NCBI GenBank assembly: GCA_046538375.1 | Contig: JBKHJA010000017.1 | Span: forward strand, 1 to 33,233 | Reading direction: 5' to 3' | DNA: 33,233 nt | Origin: JBKHJA01 sp046538375 | Lineage (GTDB): Bacteria; Acidobacteriota; Aminicenantia; Aminicenantales; Aminicenantaceae | In this document: positions 7,551 to 14,811 of the stretch, in pieces | Layout of the letters: every line of letters begins with the position of its first letter | How positions within the stretch are numbered: position 1 is the first letter of the stretch | Notes under the pieces: generated by a model | Database searches by the model: none | Told to the model about the DNA's origin: nothing | Seen by the model: only the letters and a program-made list of their open reading frames with translations | Position numbers and translations under genes: made by a program

Positions 7551-10007
7551 CTAGTCCTTTTCCTTCTCTCCTTCTTTTTCCCCCGCCGGGGCGGCATAGG
7601 TTTTCCAGCTTTTTGCCAGGCGGCTCAGCTCCTGGTCCACCAGATAGTTGACTGTATCCTCTTCGAAATTTCCGTCTCCTTTCAATTCGCCTGCTTTGAC
7701 GCCGGTGAGAATCTCGATTCCTTCATCGATGGTTTTGACCGGATAAATGTGGAATTTGCCTTTGGCCACGGCCTCCGCAACCTCTCTTCTGAGCATAAGG
7801 TTCTGGACATTCTGGGCTGGAATGATGACCCCTTGTTTTCCGGACAGTCCCTTTGCCTTGCATACCTCGTAGAATCCTTCTATTTTTTCGTTAACTCCGC
7901 CGATAGCCTGAATCTGTCCTCTCTGGTTAACAGAACCGGTGACAGCAATATCCTGTCTTAAGGGGAGGTGGGAGAGGCTGGAGAGGATAGCATAGACTTC
8001 TGTGGAGGAGGCGCTGTCGCCTTCCACTCCCGAGTAAGACTGCTCGAAGGCCAGGCTGGCAGAGAGAGAGAAAGGTTTATTATGGGCGTATTTGCCTCTT
8101 AGATATCCAGACAGAATCAGCACCCCTTTATTATGGGTGCGGCCGCTCAGGTCGGCTTCTCTTTCGATATTGATCACCCCGGCTCTCCCCACAGCAGTGC
8201 GGGCAGTGATCCGGGTGGGTTTACCGAAGGCGAATTCTCCTGATTCTCCTCCCAGAAGGTAGACTGAGAGTCCGTTCACCTGCCCCAGTTGGCTGTCTTC
8301 CGTGTCAATCATCAGGGTTCCTTCTTCGATCAATTCTTGAATCTTGTCCTCCACCAGGCTGATCCTTTCGAAGCGCTCATCGATTGCCTTTTCCACGTCT
8401 TCCCGGGTGACCGTTTTTTTGTCTTCCTTCTTTGCCCAGTAGCTGGCTTCTCGAATGATATCAGATATGATGTTAAACCTGGTGGAGACTTTCCTCTGCC
8501 GGCCGGCCAGCCTGGTTCCGTATTCCACCACGGTTGCAATTCCTTCCTTATCGAAAGGCAGCAAATGATCCTCGTCGATGATTTTCTTGATGAAACTAGC
8601 GTATTTGGAAACCGTTTCCTCATCTTTTCCTGTCTCCGAGTCAAATTCAGCTTTGATTTTAAAGATTTTCTTGAAATCCGGGTCCATTGCATATAGGATG
8701 CTGTAGATGTAGCTCTCTCCAATCATCACCACGTCAACGTTGCAGGGGATAGGCTCAGGTTTAATTCGAGTGGTGGAAAAGAGAAACAAAGAGGCATAGT
8801 TTTGAATCTCCAGAGTTTGAATTCTCAGAGTTCTTTTGAGTGTCTGCCACACTCCTGGTTCAAGAAGGGCATCCAGGGCGTTGATGACCAGATAGCCGCC
8901 GTTGGCTTTAAGGAAAGATCCCCCCTTGATTTTGGTGAAATTTGTGGCCATCACTCCTAATCGGGTGGGAGTGAGCTCGATGGAACCGAAAAGATTGATG
9001 TAGTTGGGATTGTTTTCCAGAATGACCGGAGCTCCTTCTGTTTCAGAGTTATCGATCACCAGATTGACTTTGTACTCTTCGAACGGATCAACGGGAAGTC
9101 TTTCCCTTTGTTCTTTTTTTTGTTCTTTGAATAGATCGATATTTTGGACAAGGTTTTTCTCCACCTCATCCAGGTAATCTGAAATTTTAGGATCATCAAA
9201 TTTTGACCGGATTCCGCTGATGGCCCCCTTGATGATGGGAGTGATAGATTCCTCGTCCCATTCTTTTAATTTCCGTCTGGTTTCCTCTTCGATTTCTTTG
9301 ATCTGTTTGAACACCTCTTCCAGCCCGTCCGTCAACTCCTCGTACTTGCTCTTCAATTTTTCTAATTTTTCCTTGGAGAATTTACCTTCTCTCACCATGG
9401 CTTCCAGCTTGTTGAAGGGAGTCGGTTTTCCGTCGATCATGGGGACCAGGTCGGGCCTGGAGAAAAGACCCATCTGGACCTGAATCACTGTAAATCCTTC
9501 TTTGGACACCTCATCTTCGAATTTCTTCAAGATTTCTTTCTGTTTTTTCTGCTGACTTTCCACGATATCATCTTTTTTCTCTGAGTAATATTTGCTTTTC
9601 AGCAGTTCCGGGATGTTCTTTTTTAGCATTTCAATCAGATTGTGCATCTCATCTCTGAACCGTCTCCCTTTCCCCGCAGGCAGGGTGATCAACCGAGGTT
9701 CATCAGGATTGATGAAATTATTGACATACAGAATGTCATCAGGGGTCTTTTGTTTTTTCTTCATCTTCTCTAAAAGCTTCTTGATGGTGGTGGTGCGTCC
9801 GGTGCCGGCCATGCCGGTTATGAAAATGTTGTAGCCCAGACTCCTGATGTCCAGACCGGTTTTTATAGCTTTGAGCGCCCTTTCCTGGCCGATGATTTCA
9901 TCACAGACTTCGCACTCATCTGTGGTTTTAAACGGAATTTTGTCCGGATCAAGCTTCCACCTCAATTGATCTGCAGACAGTTCTTTAAACTCTGAAACGG
10001 TTTTCAT
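7551..10007 (-). CDS. LonB-type ATP-dependent protease (AAA_32 / Lon_C)
   Basis: A cytoplasmic ATP-dependent serine protease of 818 aa, of the Lon-like family with an AAA_32 domain instead of the classic Lon N-domain. The nucleotide loop is at 65-73 (GMAGTGRTT), with Arg at the usual Lys position. A long charged coiled-coil insertion (about 130-300) follows. The C-terminal Lon protease domain has GDSAS with catalytic S665 and, 43 residues later, K708 in GGVNEKIEGF, the same spacing as the Ser-Lys dyad of E. coli Lon. C32 and C35 near the N-terminus form a CxxC of unknown role. AAAGGAGG lies 5 bases before the ATG. The gene converges with rluB and diverges from the GNAT-like gene across the palindromic element. 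Likely roles are quality control and regulated proteolysis. Confidence 0.88.
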   Translation of the reverse strand: MKTVSEFKELSADQLRWKLDPDKIPFKTTDECEVCDEIIGQERALKAIKTGLDIRSLGYNIFITGMAGTGRTTTIKKLLEKMKKKQKTPDDILYVNNFINPDEPRLITLPAGKGRRFRDEMHNLIEMLKKNIPELLKSKYYSEKKDDIVESQQKKQKEILKKFEDEVSKEGFTVIQVQMGLFSRPDLVPMIDGKPTPFNKLEAMVREGKFSKEKLEKLKSKYEELTDGLEEVFKQIKEIEEETRRKLKEWDEESITPIIKGAISGIRSKFDDPKISDYLDEVEKNLVQNIDLFKEQKKEQRERLPVDPFEEYKVNLVIDNSETEGAPVILENNPNYINLFGSIELTPTRLGVMATNFTKIKGGSFLKANGGYLVINALDALLEPGVWQTLKRTLRIQTLEIQNYASLFLFSTTRIKPEPIPCNVDVVMIGESYIYSILYAMDPDFKKIFKIKAEFDSETGKDEETVSKYASFIKKIIDEDHLLPFDKEGIATVVEYGTRLAGRQRKVSTRFNIISDIIREASYWAKKEDKKTVTREDVEKAIDERFERISLVEDKIQELIEEGTLMIDTEDSQLGQVNGLSVYLLGGESGEFAFGKPTRITARTAVGRAGVINIEREADLSGRTHNKGVLILSGYLRGKYAHNKPFSLSASLAFEQSYSGVEGDSASSTEVYAILSSLSHLPLRQDIAVTGSVNQRGQIQAIGGVNEKIEGFYEVCKAKGLSGKQGVIIPAQNVQNLMLRREVAEAVAKGKFHIYPVKTIDEGIEILTGVKAGELKGDGNFEEDTVNYLVDQELSRLAKSWKTYAAPAGEKEGEKEKD

Positions 10008-10024
10008 TCCGACCTCCTTTTCGA

Positions 10025-10032
10025 TGACGTCA
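10025..10032. promoter_or_regulatory. TGACGTCA palindrome in the Lon-like gene leader
   Basis: A perfect 8-base palindrome sits between the minus-strand -10 candidate (TATGAT, 10046-10051) and the ribosome binding site (10013-10020). The position just downstream of the expected start would suit a repressor operator, but an 8-base palindrome alone is weak evidence. Confidence 0.25.
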
Positions 10033-10045
10033 GCTCTATTTTTTT

Positions 10046-10051
10046 ATCATA
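10046..10051 (-). promoter_or_regulatory. Candidate -10 box for the Lon-like gene
   Basis: The minus strand reads TATGAT, five of six matches. Only weak -35 candidates exist at 16-18 bases. A start near 10039 would leave a leader of about 30 nt including the AAAGGAGG site. Confidence 0.3.
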
Positions 10052-10068
10052 AAATCCCGCCCAGCACA

Positions 10069-10236
10069 ACGCTAAAGACGTGAAGGCAAGCATCTTTTTA
10101 TCGGGGGTAAAAAGATGTTTGGGGATGGCTGAAGCGACCATTGAAGGAACGGCGTGAAAAACCTGGACGGGAGCGAAGCCATTCCCAAGTACATGTTCTT
10201 AGTATCTCACCCCGGAAAAAAAGATGCTTCCAGCGT
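10069..10236. repeat. Nested inverted-repeat element (structured RNA or palindromic mobile repeat)
   Basis: The outer arms are 10085-10108 and 10209-10231. They pair through AAGCATCTTTTT (10088-10099) with AAAAAGATGCTT (10218-10229), plus flanking GG/CC and GGGGT/ACCCC. ACGCT (10069-10073) and AGCGT (10232-10236) extend the outside. An inner stem joins 10119-10130 to 10177-10188 (12 pairs with one G-U). A competing local hairpin pairs 10087-10100 with 10108-10121 (14 pairs with one G-U, 7-base loop), so two exclusive folds are possible. No protein-like reading frame fits. It could be a small RNA, an attenuator, or a MITE/REP-like element with terminal inverted repeats. Confidence 0.6.
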
Positions 10237-10250
10237 GGAGTCGGTGATGA

Positions 10251-10298
10251 TAAATCAGCAAAGACATTTATGCTGAGCACGGTTTTGGGAGTGCTTCC
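10251..10298. repeat. Hairpin and diverged tail of the dispersed intergenic repeat
   Basis: TCAGCA (10255-10260) and TGCTGA (10271-10276) form a small hairpin. Directly after it, 10278-10298 (CACGGTTTTGG, three variable bases, TGCTTCC) matches 30046-30066 at 18 of 21 positions without gaps, and resembles 28223-28239. It looks like a partial or decayed copy of the element found twice near the serine hydrolase gene. Confidence 0.45.
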
Positions 10299-10347
10299 CA
10301 CTTGGAAAAACACGGGAATAAGGATGATTGCGGTGTTGAATTTATTC

Positions 10348-10376
10348 GTGCAAAATTAACTTTTATCTGTTAAAAT
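10348..10376 (+). promoter_or_regulatory. Candidate promoter for the GNAT-ribH-lysS block
   Basis: A good -10, TAAAAT (10371-10376), is preceded after 17 bases by a weak -35, GTGCAA (10348-10353). The start would be near 10383, just before the ribosome binding site AGGAGGG (10388-10394). Confidence 0.35.
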
Positions 10377-10401
10377 ATGAAAAACTTAGGAGGGAATAGG
10401 A

Positions 10402-11526
10402 GTGAGTGATATTCGCATCGAGCAGGTTAAGACAAAAAAAGATTTAAAGAAATTCATCCATTTTCCATGGAAAGTATACAGGGATGATCCATATTGGGTG
10501 CCTCCTCTTATCTCCGATATCAAGGAAAAATTGGATAAGGAAAAGAATCCTTTTTTCGAACACGCAGAAATGCATCTCTATCTGGCTTACAGAAACAGCC
10601 AGATGAGGGGAAGAATCGCAGCCATCCTGGATGAAAATCACAATAAAGTGCAGGATGAGAAAGTGGTCTTTTATGGACTTTATGAAAGCTTTAATGACCT
10701 CAAGACAGCAGCCAGCCTTCTGGATAAAGCAGCCCAGTGGGGAAGAGAAAGGGGGATGGAAGTTCTGAGGGGACCTGTGAACCTTTCCATGAATGATGAA
10801 TGTGCCTTTCTGCTGGAAGGTTTTGATTCTCCACCTGTTATCATGATGCCTTACAATCCTCCTTACTACATAGAGCTCATGGAAAAATGTGGGATGAGCA
10901 AGGCAAAGGATCTGTATGCTTATTACATGCACAAGGATCATGAGACGGCTGCCAAGGTGAATAAAATCGCGGAACGGGCCAAAAAAGAGATAAAGGTGAA
11001 ATTAAGGACGGTGGATATGAAGAATCTGGGAGATGAGGCCAAAAAGATCCTGTATGTCTACAATCATGCCTGGGAAAAAAATTGGGGTTTTGTCCCCTGG
11101 ACAGAGAAAGAAATGGATCACATGGTTCAAAAGCTCAAGCAGTTCGCTGATCCCCGCCTGGTCATCCTGGCTGAACACAACAGCAGGCCGGTGGGTTTTG
11201 CCTTCGGGCTGCCCAATTATAACGAAGTGATCAAACGGATGAACGGAAGAATGACTCCCTTGGCCGTCATGAAGTTCTTGATTTATCGGAACAAAATAAA
11301 AGGGATGCGGGCAGTGGTGTTTGGAGTAATCAGAGAATACAGGCTCACCGGGTTGAGCTATATCCTGTATTCGGAGCTGGAAAGAAATGCCCTTGAGGCA
11401 GGGTATGAGTGGGGGGAAACCTCCTGGCAGCTCGAGGACAACCAAGCCATCAATAAATTTGTGGAGTCCCTGGGAGGGAAGGTGTATAAAAAATACAGGA
11501 TCTTCGAACGGAAAATCACTCCATGA
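10402..11526 (+). CDS. GNAT-like N-acyltransferase family protein
   Basis: A 374-aa cytoplasmic protein that looks like a two-domain acyl-CoA N-acyltransferase (GNAT fold). The start codon is GTG at 10402, 7 bases after AGGAGGG. N-terminal residues (about 5-60) include FIHFPWKVYRDDPYWVPPL, a motif I associate with an uncharacterised group of long GNAT-like proteins. A second half (about 190-374) has VILAEHNSRPVGFAFGLP (about 252-269), resembling the central GNAT strands, and later YRLTGLSYILYSELERNALE, like the acetyl-CoA-binding region. The substrate is unknown. It opens the long + strand block, and the crotonase gene follows after 37 bases. The fold assignment is moderate and the family is often annotated only as hypothetical. 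Confidence 0.6.
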   Translation: MSDIRIEQVKTKKDLKKFIHFPWKVYRDDPYWVPPLISDIKEKLDKEKNPFFEHAEMHLYLAYRNSQMRGRIAAILDENHNKVQDEKVVFYGLYESFNDLKTAASLLDKAAQWGRERGMEVLRGPVNLSMNDECAFLLEGFDSPPVIMMPYNPPYYIELMEKCGMSKAKDLYAYYMHKDHETAAKVNKIAERAKKEIKVKLRTVDMKNLGDEAKKILYVYNHAWEKNWGFVPWTEKEMDHMVQKLKQFADPRLVILAEHNSRPVGFAFGLPNYNEVIKRMNGRMTPLAVMKFLIYRNKIKGMRAVVFGVIREYRLTGLSYILYSELERNALEAGYEWGETSWQLEDNQAINKFVESLGGKVYKKYRIFERKITP

Positions 11527-11563
11527 GTATAAAAATTTTATTCTGTACACAGAAGGAGGATGA

Positions 11564-12346
11564 ATGGCCTTCAAAAATTTAATAACCAAAAAGGAAAATG
11601 ACTTAGGCTGGATTATCATCAATCGTCCTGATAAGCTCAATGCCTTGAATGCGGAGACAGTCAAAGAATTGACAGAAGCGTTTCTCTCCTTTCAACATGA
11701 TCAACAGGTAAAAGCTGTTATCTTGACCGGTTCTGGAGAGAAGGCTTTTGCGGCTGGAGCCGATATAAAAGAACTGTCCGGGCTGGATAGTTCTTCAGGA
11801 AAAGACTATGTTTTGGCCGGGCAGAAACTGACCAGGTTGATGGAGAACTTCAAAAAACCAGTGATGGCAGCAGTCAACGGTTTTGCCCTTGGCGGAGGTA
11901 CAGAAATGGCTTTGGCTTGTCATGTCCGCATCGCCTCTGATAATGCCAAAATGGGCCAGCCGGAGGTGAAGCTGGGCCTGATTCCTGGATTTGGCGGAAC
12001 CCAAAGACTGGCCAGATTGGTGGGAAAGGGCAAGGCCATGGAAATCATCCTCAGCGGCCGGATGATTGATGCTGAAGAAGCATTGGAATCTGGTTTGGTG
12101 AACAGGGTGGTTCCCTCCAGTGAACTTCTCTCCACCTGTGAAGACATGGCCAGAGAAATGACAGCCAATGCTCCTTTGGCCCTGCAGTACGCCATCCAAG
12201 CTATAAATGAAGGACTGGATATCAGCCTGGAAGAGGGTCTGCGGCTGGAAGCAGATCTTTTTGGAAAATCCTGTGCCACCCAAGACAGCAAAGAGGGAAC
12301 TCAAGCCTTCCTGGAGAAAAGAAAGGCGAACTTTCAAGGAAAATAA
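11564..12346 (+). CDS. Enoyl-CoA hydratase/isomerase (crotonase) family protein
   Basis: Catalyses reversible hydration of a 2-enoyl-CoA or a related acyl-CoA reaction. The 260-aa length is typical. Crotonase motifs are intact: AFAAGADIKEL (61-71) forms the first oxyanion-hole region. NGFALGGGTE (105-114) supplies the second, with catalytic E114. GQPEVKLGL (131-139) supplies the second catalytic glutamate, E134. Both acids needed for hydratase activity are present. AAGGAGG precedes the ATG closely. ribH follows after 11 bases, with its ribosome binding site overlapping this stop codon. The context gives no clue to substrate; short-chain beta-oxidation or butyrate-type metabolism is possible. 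Confidence 0.88.
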   Translation: MAFKNLITKKENDLGWIIINRPDKLNALNAETVKELTEAFLSFQHDQQVKAVILTGSGEKAFAAGADIKELSGLDSSSGKDYVLAGQKLTRLMENFKKPVMAAVNGFALGGGTEMALACHVRIASDNAKMGQPEVKLGLIPGFGGTQRLARLVGKGKAMEIILSGRMIDAEEALESGLVNRVVPSSELLSTCEDMAREMTANAPLALQYAIQAINEGLDISLEEGLRLEADLFGKSCATQDSKEGTQAFLEKRKANFQGK

Positions 12347-12357
12347 AGGAGAATAAG

Positions 12358-12828
12358 ATGGAGATATACCAGGGAAAACTTCAAGCCAAAGGATTAAAAA
12401 TAGGGATCGTCCTCAGCCGGTTCAACCAATTCATATCTGACAGACTTCTGGAGGGAGCACTGGATGCTCTCCATAAGCTGGGGGCAGAGGATGGAGATAT
12501 TTCCGTTTATAAAGTCCCTGGGTCTTTTGAAGTCCCGCTGGTAGCCAAAAAATTGGCCCAGGCCAGAGAAGTGGATGGAGTGATATGCCTGGGAGCTTTG
12601 ATCAGAGGAGACACTCCTCATTTTGAATTTCTCAGCGCCGAGGTCACCAAAGGTTTGGCTCAGATAAGTATGCAGGAAGGGATTCCTTTATCTTTCGGCA
12701 TCCTGACCGTGGAGACCATCGAGCAGGGGATAGAACGGGCCGGAACCAAAGCAGGGAACAAAGGTTATGACGCAGCCTTTTCAGTGGTAGAGACCATCAA
12801 TTTGATAAAAGAAACAGGGTGGAAATAG
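12358..12828 (+). CDS. ribH: 6,7-dimethyl-8-ribityllumazine synthase
   Basis: The penultimate enzyme of riboflavin synthesis. It condenses 5-amino-6-(ribitylamino)uracil with 3,4-dihydroxy-2-butanone 4-phosphate. The 156-aa length is standard. Visible motifs are VLSRFNQFIS (18-27, substrate aromatic residue), KVPGSFEVP (52-60), and GALIRGDTPHFEF (79-91), where H88 is the conserved acid/base. GILTVETIEQ (about 113-122) is the usual GVLTxxTxEQ. AAAGGAG lies 6 bases before the ATG. It is followed by nusB, a very common bacterial pairing. No other riboflavin gene is in the window and no FMN riboswitch is seen upstream. Confidence 0.96.
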   Translation: MEIYQGKLQAKGLKIGIVLSRFNQFISDRLLEGALDALHKLGAEDGDISVYKVPGSFEVPLVAKKLAQAREVDGVICLGALIRGDTPHFEFLSAEVTKGLAQISMQEGIPLSFGILTVETIEQGIERAGTKAGNKGYDAAFSVVETINLIKETGWK

Positions 12829-12843
12829 GATCAGAAATTCTTC

Positions 12844-13281
12844 ATGGGCAAGAGAAGGAAAGCCCGAGAGAGCACTTTACAGATACTCTTTCAATTAGAA
12901 TTCGACAATACCCACCCCCAAAAAACCATTGCCCGCTACTGGGAAGTCAAAAAAGCACCTTCTGAAGTCCGGGAATACAGCAGCTGGCTGATCAACGGAA
13001 TTCTATCCCGAAAACAGGAACTCGACAATATCATCCAATCTGTCTCCGAACACTGGCGGATATCCCGTATGGCCCTGGTTGACCGCAACATCCTGCGAAT
13101 GGCTGTGTTTGAGCTTCTCTATGAAGAGAATATGCCTGCGGCTGTAGTGATCAATGAAGCTATCGAGATTGCCAAAAAATACAGCAGCGACGAGGCGGCC
13201 ACCTTTGTCAACGGAATTTTGGATGCCATTAAGAAAAATTTGGATTCCCTCAGGGAATCGAAGAGGGAAAGGGAAAAATGA
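12844..13281 (+). CDS. nusB: Transcription antitermination factor NusB
   Basis: An RNA-binding factor that with NusE (S10) assembles the antitermination complex on boxA of ribosomal RNA operons. The 145-aa all-helical protein has the N-terminal RRKARESTLQILFQLEF (4-20), the conserved LVDRNILRMAVFELLY (about 78-93) and the C-terminal VINEAIEIAKKYSSDEAATFVNGILD. Only a weak AGGA lies 13 bases before the ATG, so translation may depend on coupling with ribH. Its last codons overlap the lysS start by 4 bases (ATGA). Confidence 0.95.
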   Translation: MGKRRKARESTLQILFQLEFDNTHPQKTIARYWEVKKAPSEVREYSSWLINGILSRKQELDNIIQSVSEHWRISRMALVDRNILRMAVFELLYEENMPAAVVINEAIEIAKKYSSDEAATFVNGILDAIKKNLDSLRESKREREK

Positions 13282-14804
13282 CGGACAGCAAAAACAACAA
13301 TCAACAAAAGAATTCCGGTGAATCTTCCCCTAAGAAGAAAAGCGACCAGGAGATAGCCCGTGAGTCCAAGAAGGAAGAACTCCGCCGGCAGGGAGTGGAT
13401 CTTTTTCCCCACCAGGCGGAAAAAACTCATTCTGTCGCTGATATCGTTTCCCGGTTTTCCGGCATGAAAAAAGAGGACCTGGAGAAGGAAAAAGTCAATG
13501 TCATCGTGCCAGGGAGGATCATTTCCCTCCGACAGATGGGCCGGGCCACTTTTTTTCATATCGCCGACAACCAGACCAGAATCCAGGCCTACCTGCGGGA
13601 GGATAAGGTGGGCAGGAAGAATTATGAGCTTTTCTCCCTTATAGATATAGGGGACGTGGTTTCAGTGAAAGGATTCTTGTTCAGAACCAGAACAGGAGAG
13701 CTGACCATCATGGCTCAATCTTTCACTTTTTTAGCCAAGTGCCTCCATCCTCTTCCCGAGAAATGGCATGGCTTGCAGGATGTGGAGCTGCGCTACCGCC
13801 AGCGGTACCTGGATCTCATCGTCAATCCGGAAGAGAGTGAAGTTTTCAGGTTGAGAAGTGCTCTGATCACCAGAATACGGGAGTTTTTCGACAAAAGAGG
13901 CTATGTGGAAGTGGAAACACCCATGATGCACGCTATTCCCGGCGGAGCTCTGGCCAGGCCTTTCAAAACCTTTCACAATGCCCTGGGAATCGAGCTTTAT
14001 CTGAGAATAGCACCTGAGCTTTATCTGAAAAGGTTGATTGTGGGAGGATTCGAGAAGGTCTATGAGATCAATCGAAACTTTCGAAATGAGGGGATTTCCT
14101 CTGAACACAATCCGGAGTTCACCATGCTTGAATTCTACCAGGCCTACAGCGACTACCATGATATGATGGATTTGACCGAGGAGTTGATTCCTTTCCTGGC
14201 CCAGACGCTCCTGGGATCAGATGAGATTGTTTATGGAGAGGAGAAAATTTCTTTGAAAAGGCCATGGAAGAGGTTGAAATTCAAGGAAGCTATATATCAA
14301 TACAGCGGCATTGCCCCGCAGCGCCTCCAGGACGAGAAGGAAACCATAAAATTGGCATCCATCCTGACATCGGACCAGAAAGGGCTGAGTTATGGAAAAG
14401 CTCTGGATGTCATCTTCGATAAATATGTGCAGCATAATCTCATTCAGCCCACCTTTGTGATCAACCTTCCCAAAGAAGTCTCTCCTTTGGCCAAGGCTTC
14501 GCCGGAAAATCATGAAGAGGCAGAGAGGTTTGAACTGGTCATGGGAGGACTGGAAGTGGCCAATGCCTTCAGCGAGCTGACCGATCCCCAGGAGCAGAAG
14601 CAGCGTTTTGAAGAACAAACAGAGGAAAGAAAAAAGGGAAGTGAGGAAGCTCATCCCATAGATATGGATTATGTCCGGGCTTTAGAATACGGCCTCCCTC
14701 CCACCGGGGGAGAAGGCATCGGGATCGATCGGTTGGCGATGCTTTTTACCAACAGAAAATCGATAAGAGAAGTAATCCTTTTTCCTCTGCTCCGCCCCAA
14801 ATAG
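13278..14804 (+). CDS. lysS: Lysyl-tRNA synthetase, class II
   Basis: Charges tRNA(Lys) with lysine. The 508-aa protein has a Lys/Glu-rich N-terminal extension (1-35), an OB-fold anticodon-binding domain (about 60-165), and a class II catalytic core. Motif 2 is seen as NRNFRNEGISSEHNPEFTMLE (first part about 262-277), and motif 3 as GGEGIGIDRLAMLF (about 483-496). FELVMGGLEVANAFSELTDP is the usual lysine-site segment. The start overlaps nusB by 4 bases. The hydrophilic N-terminal extension is slightly unusual but common in some lineages. lolC follows after 7 bases. Confidence 0.96.
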   Translation: MTDSKNNNQQKNSGESSPKKKSDQEIARESKKEELRRQGVDLFPHQAEKTHSVADIVSRFSGMKKEDLEKEKVNVIVPGRIISLRQMGRATFFHIADNQTRIQAYLREDKVGRKNYELFSLIDIGDVVSVKGFLFRTRTGELTIMAQSFTFLAKCLHPLPEKWHGLQDVELRYRQRYLDLIVNPEESEVFRLRSALITRIREFFDKRGYVEVETPMMHAIPGGALARPFKTFHNALGIELYLRIAPELYLKRLIVGGFEKVYEINRNFRNEGISSEHNPEFTMLEFYQAYSDYHDMMDLTEELIPFLAQTLLGSDEIVYGEEKISLKRPWKRLKFKEAIYQYSGIAPQRLQDEKETIKLASILTSDQKGLSYGKALDVIFDKYVQHNLIQPTFVINLPKEVSPLAKASPENHEEAERFELVMGGLEVANAFSELTDPQEQKQRFEEQTEERKKGSEEAHPIDMDYVRALEYGLPPTGGEGIGIDRLAMLFTNRKSIREVILFPLLRPK

Positions 14805-14811
14805 ATCTAAA

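Larger units (their letters stand above)
10008..10401. other. Divergent intergenic region with palindromic elements
   Basis: This 394-base region lies between the divergent Lon-like and GNAT-like genes. In order it holds the Lon ribosome binding site, the palindrome TGACGTCA (10025-10032), a minus-strand TATGAT (10046-10051), the nested inverted-repeat element (10069-10236), a small hairpin and repeat tail (10255-10298), and the plus-strand promoter (10348-10376). Open frames exist on both strands across the palindrome, but they are not protein-like. Confidence 0.6.

Noticed and set aside
10069..10236. 6S RNA, SRP RNA, tmRNA or RNase P RNA
   Set aside because: None of the conserved sequence motifs of these RNAs, such as the GGAA-loop region of SRP RNA, was seen on either strand, so no known class is assigned.
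10098..10359. Open frames of about 70 codons on both strands in the divergent region
   Set aside because: They run through the inverted-repeat element; the plus frame starts at a TTG without a binding site, and the translations look like read-through of palindromic DNA.
11002..11664. Open frame of 220 codons on - spanning the GNAT-like and crotonase genes
   Set aside because: It crosses two well-supported genes and their ribosome binding site, and shows no protein-like features.
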